Shown piece after piece: positions 25,888-34,934 of a stretch of 64,000 nucleotides of DNA. The stretch spans positions 1-64,000 of the forward strand of contig JANNCV010000017.1 of assembly GCA_031386985.1 (NCBI GenBank), given 5' to 3'. Source of the stretch: JANJUB01 sp031386985 (GTDB lineage: Bacteria > Armatimonadota > Fimbriimonadia > Fimbriimonadales > Fimbriimonadaceae). Under the pieces are notes generated by a model. It made no database searches. It saw only the letters and a program-made list of their open reading frames with translations, and had not been told where the DNA came from. Position 1 is the first letter of the stretch, and each line of letters opens with the position of its first letter. The position numbers were made by a program, and so were the translations under genes.

Positions 25888-27065
25888 CAGACCTTCTCCA
25901 CCTTGGCGGAGCCGAGCAGCCCACCGGGGCGAAAGAGCAATACTACGATTAAGATCAAGAAGGCGATGGCGTCGCGGTAGCTGTCATAGCCCGCCCAAAC
26001 AACCAGGTATTCGGCGACCCCCATAACGAGTCCCCCGAGAACTGCCCCTGGGATATTCCCAATGCCGCCAAGCACAGCCGCCGTGAACGCCTTAATGCCG
26101 GGGGCCAAGCCCAAGAAAGAATCAATCTTGGTTCCGGGAATAAACGTGCAGTACATCATGGCTCCGGCTCCGGCTAACGCCGAACCGAGGAGGAAAGTGA
26201 AAGTGATAATGCTATCTATGTTAATTCCCATTAGGGAAGCCGCATTGAAATCATGAGAAACGGCTCGCATCGCTCGTCCCTGCTTCGTGAACATAACCAG
26301 ATAAGTTAGAACCGCCATCAAGATGATCGTTATCGTGAACAGTACGACCTGACCCTTTGGAACCTCAATCTTCATGACCCCCGCGTTTCCGTCGTTGAGA
26401 GCCGCTTTGTAAGCGCGTTCGGCGTCCCCTTGCTTAGTGTGAAGGCGTTCGCCTTCCTGGCTAAGATTGAACTCTCCGCCCGGCTCTAGAGGCATGCGGG
26501 CTTTGAACTCCGCTACGGCCGCATCCCAGGCTGGCTTAAGTTTCTCTGCTTCAGCTAATCTCGACTGGTCTGCCCCCCTTAGATTCAGAACTACGTTGCC
26601 CGAAAAAGGGCTGATTTTCTCAGCCTGAATCGTCTGTGGGGTCCCGTTCAACAAGAATATCTGGCCTGCATATTGTAAAAGCAACGAGAGCCCAATCGCG
26701 GTGATAAGCGAAGCGATGCGCGGTTGATTTCGCATCGGGCGATAAGCAAACCTCTCAATAAAGAAAGCGACTATGGTGCAAATCAGCATTGCCCCAAGCA
26801 ACATCAGAACAAGCGCCATCAAGCTCGGTGGAGGAGCATTACCATCGGGCTGGTAACCGAGTTTCCAGCTCACAAATAGGGCGCCGTAGGCACCCAACAT
26901 GAAAACTTCGCCATGAGCGAAGTTGATGAGCTTCAAAACACCGTAGACCATGGTGTAACCCAGGGCAATCAATGCGTAGATTGCCCCGTTTAGTAGCCCG
27001 TTTATAAGCTGTTGCGGCAGGGTCGTAAGCTCGAACGCCGCAACAAAGTGAGTTGAAAAATCCAT
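25887..27065 (-). CDS. livH: Branched-chain amino acid ABC transporter permease (LivH type) with a hydrophilic insert
   Basis: 392 residues, about 90 longer than typical LivH. The family blocks are present: LLNGAIYALIALGYTMVYGV, INFAHGEVFMLGAY, and the loop KQGRAMRAVSHDFNAASLMG. Between the fourth or fifth helix and the next strand there is an extra polar segment at about 157-230, rich in Glu, Lys and Ala (helical, EAEKLKPAWDAAVAEFKAR). It probably lies outside the membrane and could interact with the binding protein or a partner. It is the second gene of the liv operon, 18 nt after livK. Confidence 0.92.
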   Translation of the reverse strand: MDFSTHFVAAFELTTLPQQLINGLLNGAIYALIALGYTMVYGVLKLINFAHGEVFMLGAYGALFVSWKLGYQPDGNAPPPSLMALVLMLLGAMLICTIVAFFIERFAYRPMRNQPRIASLITAIGLSLLLQYAGQIFLLNGTPQTIQAEKISPFSGNVVLNLRGADQSRLAEAEKLKPAWDAAVAEFKARMPLEPGGEFNLSQEGERLHTKQGDAERAYKAALNDGNAGVMKIEVPKGQVVLFTITIILMAVLTYLVMFTKQGRAMRAVSHDFNAASLMGINIDSIITFTFLLGSALAGAGAMMYCTFIPGTKIDSFLGLAPGIKAFTAAVLGGIGNIPGAVLGGLVMGVAEYLVVWAGYDSYRDAIAFLILIVVLLFRPGGLLGSAKVEKV

Positions 27066-27083
27066 CCTTGGGTTTTGTTTCCT

Positions 27084-28370
27084 TTACTTCTTGATGTCTG
27101 AAGCAACAAAGTCCTTCGCGAACTTCTGCCAGTTTCCGGCGGCGTCTTTCTTTGTGATCTCGACAACGATGGCGCGCTTGTCAGGATTACCGTTCATCCC
27201 TTTGAGGGTGATATCGCCCGATACGGCCTTGTAGTCCACCGTGTCTTCCAGCGCGTCCAAGATGCCCTTGGCTCCAACGGTTTTCGCGTTCTTCAATGCG
27301 TTGAGTGTTATCGCCATGGCATCATAACCAAGTGCTCCCATCGTTGTTCCGGGGTCTTTGCCGTTATGCTTGGCTCTCCATTTCTTCAAGAACTCGATAA
27401 CTTGGGGTCGGTTGTCAGCGTTGTTGTAGTGATTGCAGAAATATCCGCCGATAATGGCATCGCCACCACTAGCTAGAATGAGATCGCTATCCCAGCCATC
27501 GCCTCCCATCACGGGAACCGTAATACCAGCCGCACGCGCCTGATTGACGATCGGCCCAACTTCTGTAAAGTAACCGCTTAGGAACAGGCCATCTGGATTC
27601 TCACCCTTTATCTCGGTTAGGTTGCCGCTGTAGTTCGAGTTTCCGCCCGCTCCGGAAGCGTAGAAGTGCTCTTTGACTTTTCCGCCAAGCTTTTCAAATG
27701 CCGTGATAAAGCTCTTGCTGAGTCCCTGAGAGTAGGGCAAGCTATTGTCGGTCATCACCGCGACGTTACGTAGATTCTTGTTGGCGTAAGCGAACTGGGC
27801 CATGACGGGGCCCTGAAAATCATCACTATAGCAAACTCGGAAAACGTGAGTTCCTTCGTTGCCAAGGTCGGTTCGAGTTGCGCCAACGGCGACAACCGGA
27901 ATCCCTTTAAGAAATGCCGACTTCGCCATTTGGATCGTGTTACCGCTGGAAACCTCACCAATCAAGGCAATAACGCCTTGAGACATCAATTTTTCGGTTG
28001 CGGTTTTAGCTTGGTCTGGCTTCGAAGCGCTATCGCCAAGAATCAACTCGACCTTCTTGCCGCCAAGACCGCCGGCCGCGTTGAACTCTTCAACCGCCAG
28101 CTTTGAGCCTTCGTAGCTGTCCTCACCCCAAGGTTTGTTGTCGCCAGTTACGCTACAAACCGTGCCGATTTTGATGGTATCACCTTCAGCCATAGGCCCT
28201 TCGCTAGGAGGTACCGGTCGTACGGCAGTTGTTCCGCCCGCAACCGGTGGTTTGGTGTTGTCTCCTTCTGTTTTAGGCGTGTCTCCGCCGCCGTTGCAAC
28301 CCGTAAGGGCAGCACCGAGGACAAATGTCGAAACGAGTGTGAATGCAAGTGTTTTAATTGATGGTTTCAT
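27084..28370 (-). CDS. livK: Branched-chain amino acid ABC transporter substrate-binding lipoprotein (LivK type)
   Basis: 428 residues. The lipoprotein signal ends LGAALTGC, followed by a Gly/Thr/Pro-rich tether. The body is a type I periplasmic binding protein: IKIGTVCSVTGDNKPWGED, EFNAAGGLGGKKVELI, and VIALIGEVSSG, with the usual amino-acid-binding residues in the Ser/Thr region. The substrate within the family cannot be stated. AGGA precedes the ATG. It heads the liv operon. The intergenic region to the divergent TPR gene holds a 20-bp inverted repeat. Confidence 0.93.
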   Translation of the reverse strand: MKPSIKTLAFTLVSTFVLGAALTGCNGGGDTPKTEGDNTKPPVAGGTTAVRPVPPSEGPMAEGDTIKIGTVCSVTGDNKPWGEDSYEGSKLAVEEFNAAGGLGGKKVELILGDSASKPDQAKTATEKLMSQGVIALIGEVSSGNTIQMAKSAFLKGIPVVAVGATRTDLGNEGTHVFRVCYSDDFQGPVMAQFAYANKNLRNVAVMTDNSLPYSQGLSKSFITAFEKLGGKVKEHFYASGAGGNSNYSGNLTEIKGENPDGLFLSGYFTEVGPIVNQARAAGITVPVMGGDGWDSDLILASGGDAIIGGYFCNHYNNADNRPQVIEFLKKWRAKHNGKDPGTTMGALGYDAMAITLNALKNAKTVGAKGILDALEDTVDYKAVSGDITLKGMNGNPDKRAIVVEITKKDAAGNWQKFAKDFVASDIKK

Positions 28371-28424
28371 TGTTTTCCTACCTGTTGAGTAAGTTTTCGT
28401 CTAGAATAGCAAACTATACCGGAA

Positions 28425-28444
28425 TGTGAAGACGAATCTTCACA
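28425..28444. promoter_or_regulatory. 20-bp inverted repeat in the liv/TPR divergent region
   Basis: TGTGAAGA, CGAA, TCTTCACA: a perfect 8-bp inverted repeat. It is placed about 14 nt before the TATACT box of the TPR gene and upstream of livK, so it could be an operator acting on either gene. As RNA it would be a stable tetraloop hairpin in a livK-directed transcript only if transcription started further up. Confidence 0.35.
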
Positions 28445-28473
28445 CATAGCTGCCGCGTATACTTCTTAACGCC

Positions 28474-29316
28474 ATGTCAAACGAACAAGCCCAAGACTTT
28501 TTGAACCAAGCAACGACGTCCGTGCAAAATGGACAATTTGATCAGGCCCTTTCTTTGGCCGATCAATGTTTGGCTCTTGATCCATCAAATGGCGACGCGT
28601 ACTTGCTACGAGGCATTGCGCTTTCTCAAACAAAACAACCAGATTTAGCCCAGGCGTCGTTCCGGGCGGCGGCTGATTTAATGCCCAATTCTCCCAAACC
28701 GCTCTTTAATTTGGCGGTTCATCACTACGGAGTGGGACAGAAGCGGGAAGCGTACGATTTGGCGAACGCAGCATTGCAGCTTGATCCGAGCCACGCCCAA
28801 GCCCGCGACCTTTCTGCGAGGCTCCAGCAAGAGCTTGGAATACCAAATCCCGGCATTCCAACGGGTCCTAATCCTGAAGGCTTCCAAGCCCAGAACCCTT
28901 ATGCTCAAGGCGCAAATTATTACCGACCGGGTTATGAGAGCCAAGGCGGGCAGGTTCACAGTGTCGGATTCGTTGAGAAAATGGGGGCAAACTGGGATAA
29001 GTTCGGGCTCGTTATCTGTGGTGTGAGTTTGCTCCTCACGCTTATCGGTTTAAAGGACATTGTCACAGTTGTTAACGGTGTGATGGCCGCATTTCAGGGC
29101 GGAGAGCAATTTAAGCCACCTCCCCCGACTGCTTTCTCCATTTTCAAAAACATTCTTGGCTGGATCACTTCGCTCAGCGCCTTGTTTTGGGTGGTTTCCG
29201 ATATCGCCGATCGGCGAGGAAACTGGCTATGGCTGCTCGGATTCATTTGTTGTGGATGTTGCGCTCCTTTCCAGTTTGTTTATTATTACTTCACACGTCG
29301 GAACACTGAGGCGTAG
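28474..29316 (+). CDS. TPR-repeat membrane protein
   Basis: 280 residues. Three tetratricopeptide repeats (about 1-120; FDQALSLADQCLALDPSNGD and similar) precede a Pro/Asn/Gly/Tyr-rich linker (125-165) and a C-terminal region with two or three membrane helices (about 182-200, 225-245, 250-265), the last containing CCGCC. The TPR part likely binds a protein partner in the cytoplasm. A TATACT box (28458-28463) lies 10 nt before the ATG. The function is unknown. The adjacent retropepsin-PDZ gene starts 19 nt after its stop. Confidence 0.8.
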   Translation: MSNEQAQDFLNQATTSVQNGQFDQALSLADQCLALDPSNGDAYLLRGIALSQTKQPDLAQASFRAAADLMPNSPKPLFNLAVHHYGVGQKREAYDLANAALQLDPSHAQARDLSARLQQELGIPNPGIPTGPNPEGFQAQNPYAQGANYYRPGYESQGGQVHSVGFVEKMGANWDKFGLVICGVSLLLTLIGLKDIVTVVNGVMAAFQGGEQFKPPPPTAFSIFKNILGWITSLSALFWVVSDIADRRGNWLWLLGFICCGCCAPFQFVYYYFTRRNTEA

Positions 29317-29335
29317 AATAAGAGTCACGTTTAAC

Positions 29336-30490
29336 ATGATTACTTCTCTGTTGTTGTTATCGTCGCTGCAGGTAGCGACTATTGAGGTGCCCTTCAAAAT
29401 GGGTCCTCACGCCATGATTGTTGATGCGACTATCAACGACCGAAAACTTTCCTTCATGTTTGATACTGGCTTCGGTGGCGATTTTGTTGTGGATAATAAC
29501 ATCAGCCTAGGAAAACCGACGGGCAAGATGATTTTGCGTGATTTTGTCGGGGAATTCGAGACGGAAACGGTTGCGCTGAAGTCGGTCAAGCTCGGTGATC
29601 GAGTCATCAAGGGCGACCACGAAGCCGTGATGCAACCCGGCGATTACAGCTTCTCTTACAATACGCACTGCGACGGAATTATGGGTTTCAGCATCATCAA
29701 AGCCGACGTAACCGAAATCAATTTCCAGAAATCAAAATTCATATTCCATCCCAAGAGCTATGACATCAGCAAGAGAGTTCCCGATGGCAAGACAACCTTC
29801 CTTCTTAAGATGCTCCCCATCGGCCAAAGCTCCGTTGAGATCGAAGTTGTTGCTCCAAACGGCAAGAAACTCGCCTTAGCGCTAGACACGGGAAACGCCT
29901 TTTATGCTACGACTCACCGCGATGTTCTTGAGCGGGTTGGCTTGTGGTTGCCTGAGCAAAAGGTTCGCTTCATGTCAAGCAGCTTTGTCGCATCGGGGCC
30001 AGTTGATAGTTGGACTAAGAAGCTGAATGATATGACCATCTTTGGCGTTAAAGTCCCGACGAGCTACTGGGATATCATTGACCTTCCTTCGAGTTCCGCC
30101 GATGGCGATGGAACGGTCGGCTTCCAATTCTTAAAGAATTTCAATGTTACGATAGACTTTGAGCGCCGCCGGGTGTGGATGGAGAACTTCACCGGAACTG
30201 TCGCTAATGAAGCCGAAGGCGAAACCGGAATCATCGCAAATTACCACGAGGGATCGCAACGGGTACGCGTTTACCGAGTCTCACCCGAAAGCCCGGCCCT
30301 GGCCGCGGGCATTAAGGTGGGCGATTCGATCCTCAGCATTGACGGCAAGGAACTAATCGGTGCGCTTGGTTATCAAGAGATTAGCGAAATGATGGAAGGC
30401 AAAGTCGGCACCAGTGTGGCGATTTCTATTTCTTCGGGCGGAGAAGTTAAGCGCCATCAGCTGGAGCGTAAAGCTTTAGTCAACGATTAG
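29336..30490 (+). CDS. Retropepsin-like aspartic protease with PDZ domain
   Basis: 384 residues from the ATG at 29336; a longer in-frame ATG at 29156 would overlap the TPR gene. There is a short signal-like hydrophobic start (ITSLLLLSSLQVA). It has two pepsin-like halves, each with a catalytic motif: FDTGFGG (Asp43) and LDTGNAF (Asp184). A PDZ domain follows at about 300-375 (RVYRVSPESPALAAGIKVGD). Having both aspartates in one chain could let it work as a monomer. It is likely exported and may process envelope proteins. It shares 11 nt with the convergent FKBP gene. Confidence 0.8.
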   Translation: MITSLLLLSSLQVATIEVPFKMGPHAMIVDATINDRKLSFMFDTGFGGDFVVDNNISLGKPTGKMILRDFVGEFETETVALKSVKLGDRVIKGDHEAVMQPGDYSFSYNTHCDGIMGFSIIKADVTEINFQKSKFIFHPKSYDISKRVPDGKTTFLLKMLPIGQSSVEIEVVAPNGKKLALALDTGNAFYATTHRDVLERVGLWLPEQKVRFMSSSFVASGPVDSWTKKLNDMTIFGVKVPTSYWDIIDLPSSSADGDGTVGFQFLKNFNVTIDFERRRVWMENFTGTVANEAEGETGIIANYHEGSQRVRVYRVSPESPALAAGIKVGDSILSIDGKELIGALGYQEISEMMEGKVGTSVAISISSGGEVKRHQLERKALVND

Positions 30491-30962
30491 GCTTGATCGT
30501 TCTTACAACCCAAACTGTGACTTGAGTTTCGATCCCCGCGGGCACGAATGGCGGCAAGCCTCGTCCTTCATTTAGGTCAGCGGGCAGAAGAGTAGCCTTT
30601 CGCACACCGCCTTGATGCATACCCTTAAGTAGCCGATCAAGGTAGCCGATGCCATCAGGTTTGGCGGCAACGATGATGCTCAGTCCACGCTTTCGAGTGT
30701 TGATCAGCTCCTTGCCTCCGGAGTCGGCCACAACCAAGTGAATTTCCACAAGCTGATCAGGTTGAATGAGAGGACCATGGCCAATCGCAATATCTGAACC
30801 AAACTGGACCGGTTTTGGCTCAACTTTGGCTGGAGTTAGAGCTTTAACGGGGGCAATAACGACGGGCTTCTTTTCGGGCGGCTTTTCGACGGGCTTCTCT
30901 GGAGCAGGCGCAACCAAAAATGGCAACAGAACGGCAAACGCCCAAAGTTGGTCTTTCAGCAC
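30480..30962 (-). CDS. FKBP-type peptidyl-prolyl isomerase-like protein, exported
   Basis: 160 residues. A signal peptide (LWAFAVLLPFLVAPAP) and a Lys/Pro-rich linker (to about 60) precede an FKBP-like domain (about 62-155): DQLVEIHLVVADSGGKELINT, LDRLLKGMHQGGVRKATLLP, and a closing PAGIETQVTVWVVRTI. Several of the aromatic pocket residues of active FKBPs are not evident, so isomerase activity is doubtful. The GTG start has TATACT 6 nt upstream (30974-30969) and no Shine-Dalgarno site. Confidence 0.72.
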   Translation of the reverse strand: MLKDQLWAFAVLLPFLVAPAPEKPVEKPPEKKPVVIAPVKALTPAKVEPKPVQFGSDIAIGHGPLIQPDQLVEIHLVVADSGGKELINTRKRGLSIIVAAKPDGIGYLDRLLKGMHQGGVRKATLLPADLNEGRGLPPFVPAGIETQVTVWVVRTIKPNR

Positions 30963-30977
30963 GAGCCAAGTATACGC

Positions 30978-31835
30978 TTACGCGGCGATTTGGATTTGGA
31001 AAGCTTGCTGGGCCTTCATAACTTCCTGGACCATAACCACACCGATTACGTCAAGTTGTTCGGGGGTCAAACTCAGGGCTGTCAGCGCGTAGTCATTAAG
31101 CTCTTGAACTCCGGTATAGTGGTTTTGCAGGCCAGCCTGATGAGCCAACGTGTTCGCGAGGGCAATCATGCACGTTAGGTCTTGAGTTTGGTCATCCTCT
31201 TCCGGAGTATGGTGGAACGTGATCGCATTGCTGATCGCTTTACTAAGGCCCCATTGTTCGGCAAGCAAGCCACCAACCTGAGCGTGATTGAACCCCAGAA
31301 CCTCATTTTCGGCCTCATGCATCGGAATCCGGCTTTCTTTGCAGAGCTTAATCGCACGGTCGAAATCTGCGGGGATAAATCGGTCCAGAACCAACATTCC
31401 CACGTCGTGCATGATGCCCGCGAGGTACATTTCTTCGGATTTCTGGGGCATCAGCATCTTGCAAACAACGCGGCTCGTGATGCCGACCCCGAGGCTATGG
31501 CTCCAAAAGTTCGTTCGCTGGAACAATGCCGATTGAGTTCGGCCGGAAACCATCTGCTGATAAGCGATTGAAACGACCAGCGAGCGAACGGTGTTCAAGC
31601 CCAAAACTGATACTGCCCGTGAGATCGAGTTTACATTTGCCGTCCCGTAATAAGAAGAATTAGCAACCCGCAGGACCTTTGTGGCGAGTGCCATGTCGCG
31701 TTCAATTGCGCGCTCCAAGTCTTTCGCACTTGAGCGAGGGTCGTCAACTAGCTTAAGAACCGCCGTAGCGACCTGGGGTAACACCGGCAAGTTCTCGTTA
31801 CGACGGACGCGCAGGGCAAGGCTTTCAAAGTCCAT
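30978..31835 (-). CDS. HDOD-domain protein
   Basis: 285 residues. The HDOD core is clear: ENLPVLPQVATAVLKLVDD, MALATKVLRVANSSYYG, SRAVSVLGLNTVRSLVVS, and the degenerate HD region YLAGIMHDVGMLVLD followed by ITFHHTPE. HDOD proteins usually act as signalling scaffolds, often near c-di-GMP or chemotaxis systems, and here the domain stands alone. In this copy MHD and HH residues of the HD phosphohydrolase are partly kept. It is upstream of the FKBP gene on the same strand, 15 nt apart. No membrane segment. Confidence 0.9.
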   Translation of the reverse strand: MDFESLALRVRRNENLPVLPQVATAVLKLVDDPRSSAKDLERAIERDMALATKVLRVANSSYYGTANVNSISRAVSVLGLNTVRSLVVSIAYQQMVSGRTQSALFQRTNFWSHSLGVGITSRVVCKMLMPQKSEEMYLAGIMHDVGMLVLDRFIPADFDRAIKLCKESRIPMHEAENEVLGFNHAQVGGLLAEQWGLSKAISNAITFHHTPEEDDQTQDLTCMIALANTLAHQAGLQNHYTGVQELNDYALTALSLTPEQLDVIGVVMVQEVMKAQQAFQIQIAA

Positions 31836-31880
31836 TGACTGTATTTTCGGCTTGATTGGGGCTCGTCTTCAGGTCGCAAG

Positions 31881-34193
31881 CTATCGCCATGTACTTTCGC
31901 CGGGATTTGAACCTATTCCCCAGTATCCGGCGCCCAACACTCCGGGATACCCTTCTGCCACTACTGAAGGCTTAAAGACAACCCAGTCGGGATAGCCAAC
32001 GCCCGAAACAAAGAGGGGAAGTCGCTCGGTGGCTCGCATCGCGGCAAGATCGGTTCCACCGACGCAAACGATGGATCGCCCCCTGTCATCGAACCAGAAA
32101 ATTGAGCCGAATGAGCCTTCCAGCGTTTTCTCTGTTGTCTTAATTTGGTTTGGTTCAAGCTTGATCGGAGCTTTGGTTGACCAAAGGCGATTGATTTTGG
32201 CATTGCCATAGAGAACCCAGGTTCCTTTTTCTCCGTTGCGGATCACATCAACGGCAGATAGGACTTTGACTCCACCGTTGCCTCGATACCAGAACTGCTC
32301 AGCATCGTAGCGGGCTTTAGCGAGCATCCAAGCATTCTCTTCGGCGGTTCCCTTGGTGTCATAGATAAAGACCATGTTGTTTCGCATGACTTCTTTGATG
32401 GGGCCCCGTTGGCTGCCATTTGTTGCTAAAACATCCTTTCGCAGCGCAAGCTGCCACTGACCTTGTGACTTCAAGAGAACCGTATCAACCATTTTTGCGA
32501 GGTTGCCTATGTCGCCGCCGCCAGTAACAGTCGTGATGAATCCGTCAACAACTTTGAACCCGTCTGGCACTTCCATGGCAAAGACATTTTCAGTTGTGAT
32601 CTGCGAGCCCCTAACCGTAATCTTTGAGGGCTTCATCCGATTCTCCTGGGCCAAAATCTTGAACCCCTCCGGTCCCGCCGAGATCGCCGGATTCAGAGTT
32701 GTAAAGGACCAACTGTAAGACCCCTCATTCTTTGCCTTTCCAAACATCTCAAAAATCGGCGGCCAATCCACGCAATCCGCGCCCGGAGACTTATCGCCAT
32801 CCCACCAGTGTCCAGCCCCCGGCTGCTCGAAATAGCCCACGTTGATCCCCATCTTTGCTAAATCATCCCGCATTCCCCGCGCCTCGGAAACAGGCACATT
32901 ATCGTCCGCATCTCCGTGCAACACATAGATCGGTTTGTTGCGGTAGTTCTCAAAAAGCAGATCGGTTAGGGAAGGGTTTGAAGCACGATTCACGAGGTCA
33001 ACCAAGGCATCACCAGTTTCCTTTGGTTTGCCGCCATACGTGAAAAAACTGCGCCAGCCCGCACTTGGGGCGATGGCGTTAAAGACTTGCGGGAAATGGG
33101 CACCGAGGTGCCACGCACCGTGCCCTCCCATCGAGTGCCCGGTAACGCTGATGCGCGAGCGGTCTATCTTGAATCGTTTCGCTGCATCTTCAAGCACTTC
33201 CAGCGCATCCATACGCCCCCACTCCTCCCAATCGAACCCGTAGGGTCGCCGATTGGTTGGAGCGACAATCCAGCACCAGGGCTTCGGCGAGTAAGCTTCG
33301 GCTTGGCCCAGCCCTTCTACGCTCGCGCCATGAACGGTGAGGACCATCGCGTTCGCTTTCAAGTCGGTTGGGGGCACCACCCCGTAATACTGCACGCTGC
33401 CGTCAATATCGCTGATAAACGTGTTCTTGCGAGTTTCGTGAGGCGTCCGGTGGCGGATGCTGACCGTTGCGCTGTCTAGCGATGAACTTCCTTTCCTTAT
33501 GGTGATAACCAGATCAGTCTTTTCCCCTGAACTGGCGGCCGCCTTAAAGCTGATGGGCACCTTTCGCGCTTCCAGAGCGCACATCGCCCCGATTTCGCCG
33601 CTTGAGACGACCTTCCCTGCCAGAGAAACTTCCCAGCGGAGATCGCTCACCCTGGCGTTTTCTTGATTGAGAGCGATCAAACCCACGTAATACTCGCGCG
33701 AGACTCCATCCGCCAAAAGATCGGGCGTCGTGATGTCGGCGGGGTTCCACGCGGCAGACTTGGAAACGGGAATGAGTTCGGCGTTGAGTCGTCCCCGCCC
33801 GTTTGCGAAAAGAAACTCATTGCGCCCTTTCTTGAGATAAACGGGCAAACGTCCGTATCCAAAGCCATAAGGATCGCCCATTCGTGGCTCCCCGTTCACA
33901 TAAACCATTCCGTGGCCCGTCGCATGAAGAACGGCGACGCCGGCAGTTGGCCAATCTACCGTGGCAAAAGAGTAGCCCCGAAGCCCTTCAAACCATCCGT
34001 CCGCATTCGCTGCCTTCGCCGTCCAAGTTTGCTCTCCAACTTTCGAACCGGTGACGGGCGCAACGAATGAATCCGAAGCCACCGCCGAAGCCACCAGATC
34101 GGTAGGGAAGGGAATGCGCCCGCCGCGGCCAACCGCCCCAACCGTCACAACATCGCGAATCACAACTGGCAGAAGGGCGGCAAGCAAAAGCAT
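31881..34193 (-). CDS. Secreted alpha/beta hydrolase (prolyl oligopeptidase/esterase-like)
   Basis: 770 residues with an N-terminal hydrophobic segment (LLLAALLPVVIRDVVTVGAV). An N-terminal beta-rich region leads to an alpha/beta hydrolase domain with nucleophile elbow GHSMGGHGAWHLG, acid in HGDADDNVPVSEA, and His in QPGAGHWWDG, resembling polyhydroxybutyrate depolymerase/feruloyl-esterase-like peptidase S9 members. A further C-terminal domain of about 280 residues is unidentified. A TAAACT box 6 nt before the ATG overlaps the stop of the pseudouridine synthase gene. The substrate is unknown. Confidence 0.85.
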   Translation of the reverse strand: MLLLAALLPVVIRDVVTVGAVGRGGRIPFPTDLVASAVASDSFVAPVTGSKVGEQTWTAKAANADGWFEGLRGYSFATVDWPTAGVAVLHATGHGMVYVNGEPRMGDPYGFGYGRLPVYLKKGRNEFLFANGRGRLNAELIPVSKSAAWNPADITTPDLLADGVSREYYVGLIALNQENARVSDLRWEVSLAGKVVSSGEIGAMCALEARKVPISFKAAASSGEKTDLVITIRKGSSSLDSATVSIRHRTPHETRKNTFISDIDGSVQYYGVVPPTDLKANAMVLTVHGASVEGLGQAEAYSPKPWCWIVAPTNRRPYGFDWEEWGRMDALEVLEDAAKRFKIDRSRISVTGHSMGGHGAWHLGAHFPQVFNAIAPSAGWRSFFTYGGKPKETGDALVDLVNRASNPSLTDLLFENYRNKPIYVLHGDADDNVPVSEARGMRDDLAKMGINVGYFEQPGAGHWWDGDKSPGADCVDWPPIFEMFGKAKNEGSYSWSFTTLNPAISAGPEGFKILAQENRMKPSKITVRGSQITTENVFAMEVPDGFKVVDGFITTVTGGGDIGNLAKMVDTVLLKSQGQWQLALRKDVLATNGSQRGPIKEVMRNNMVFIYDTKGTAEENAWMLAKARYDAEQFWYRGNGGVKVLSAVDVIRNGEKGTWVLYGNAKINRLWSTKAPIKLEPNQIKTTEKTLEGSFGSIFWFDDRGRSIVCVGGTDLAAMRATERLPLFVSGVGYPDWVVFKPSVVAEGYPGVLGAGYWGIGSNPGESTWR

Positions 34194-34202
34194 GCCAACA
34201 GT

Positions 34203-34934
34203 TTAAGCCAAACCGACGGATTTGCGCAGAGCCGCTAGCTCAACTTGGCTGAGCATTCGGCACGAACCCCGGGGCATCTTGTAAAGGCGGAGCGTGCCAA
34301 TTCTGACTCGTTTCAGACTCGTCACGGGGTGGCCTACGACTTCGCACATCTGGCGAATCTGTCGCTTTCGGCCCTCAAAAATCGTAATTCTGAGCAACGT
34401 TGTGTCACTGCCTTTTTGCCGGGGCAGCTCTACTTGGGCAGGAGCGGTCATTCCATCTTCGATGTGAACGCCCTTTCGTAGTCGTTCGACGGCGTGATCC
34501 GATGGGCGACCCATTACAACCACCTCGTACTCTTTATCAACTTTGTGCCGCGGGTGGGTTAGACGTTGGGCCAGTTCGCCGTCATTCGTGAATATGATCA
34601 GGCCCTCGGAGTCCATATCCAAGCGCCCAACGGGCTTCAGTTGAACGCCCATATCGGGGAGCAAGTTTTTAACCGTCGGGCGCCCCTGCGGATCGCTCAA
34701 ACTTGTGACAATACCGATGGGCTTGTTCATGATAAGGGTGTATGACTTCGCCCGCCCGATTACCTTGCCATCAACGTGAATTTCATCTTGATCGCTCACG
34801 ACAACACCCATTTGGGTGACCATCTCACCATTGACCATTACTCTCCCCTCGGAAATCATGGTTTCGGCGGTGCGGCGGCTACAGATACCGGAAGCCGCAA
34901 TTCTCTTGTGCAATCGCTCAGTTATGGTTTTCAT
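34203..34934 (-). CDS. RsuA/RluB-family pseudouridine synthase
   Basis: 243 residues. An S4 RNA-binding domain at the N-terminus (ERLHKRIAASGICSRRTAE, then GRVMVNGE) is followed by the catalytic domain with PVGRLDMDSEGLIIFTNDG, where the Asp of GRLD is the nucleophile, and KEYEV and RKRQIRQM blocks. It makes pseudouridine in rRNA; RluB (23S helix 89 region) is the likeliest relative, but RluE/F and RsuA are similar. The start overlaps the 3' end of the DD-carboxypeptidase gene by 17 nt, so both are on one transcript. Confidence 0.9.
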   Translation of the reverse strand: MKTITERLHKRIAASGICSRRTAETMISEGRVMVNGEMVTQMGVVVSDQDEIHVDGKVIGRAKSYTLIMNKPIGIVTSLSDPQGRPTVKNLLPDMGVQLKPVGRLDMDSEGLIIFTNDGELAQRLTHPRHKVDKEYEVVVMGRPSDHAVERLRKGVHIEDGMTAPAQVELPRQKGSDTTLLRITIFEGRKRQIRQMCEVVGHPVTSLKRVRIGTLRLYKMPRGSCRMLSQVELAALRKSVGLA

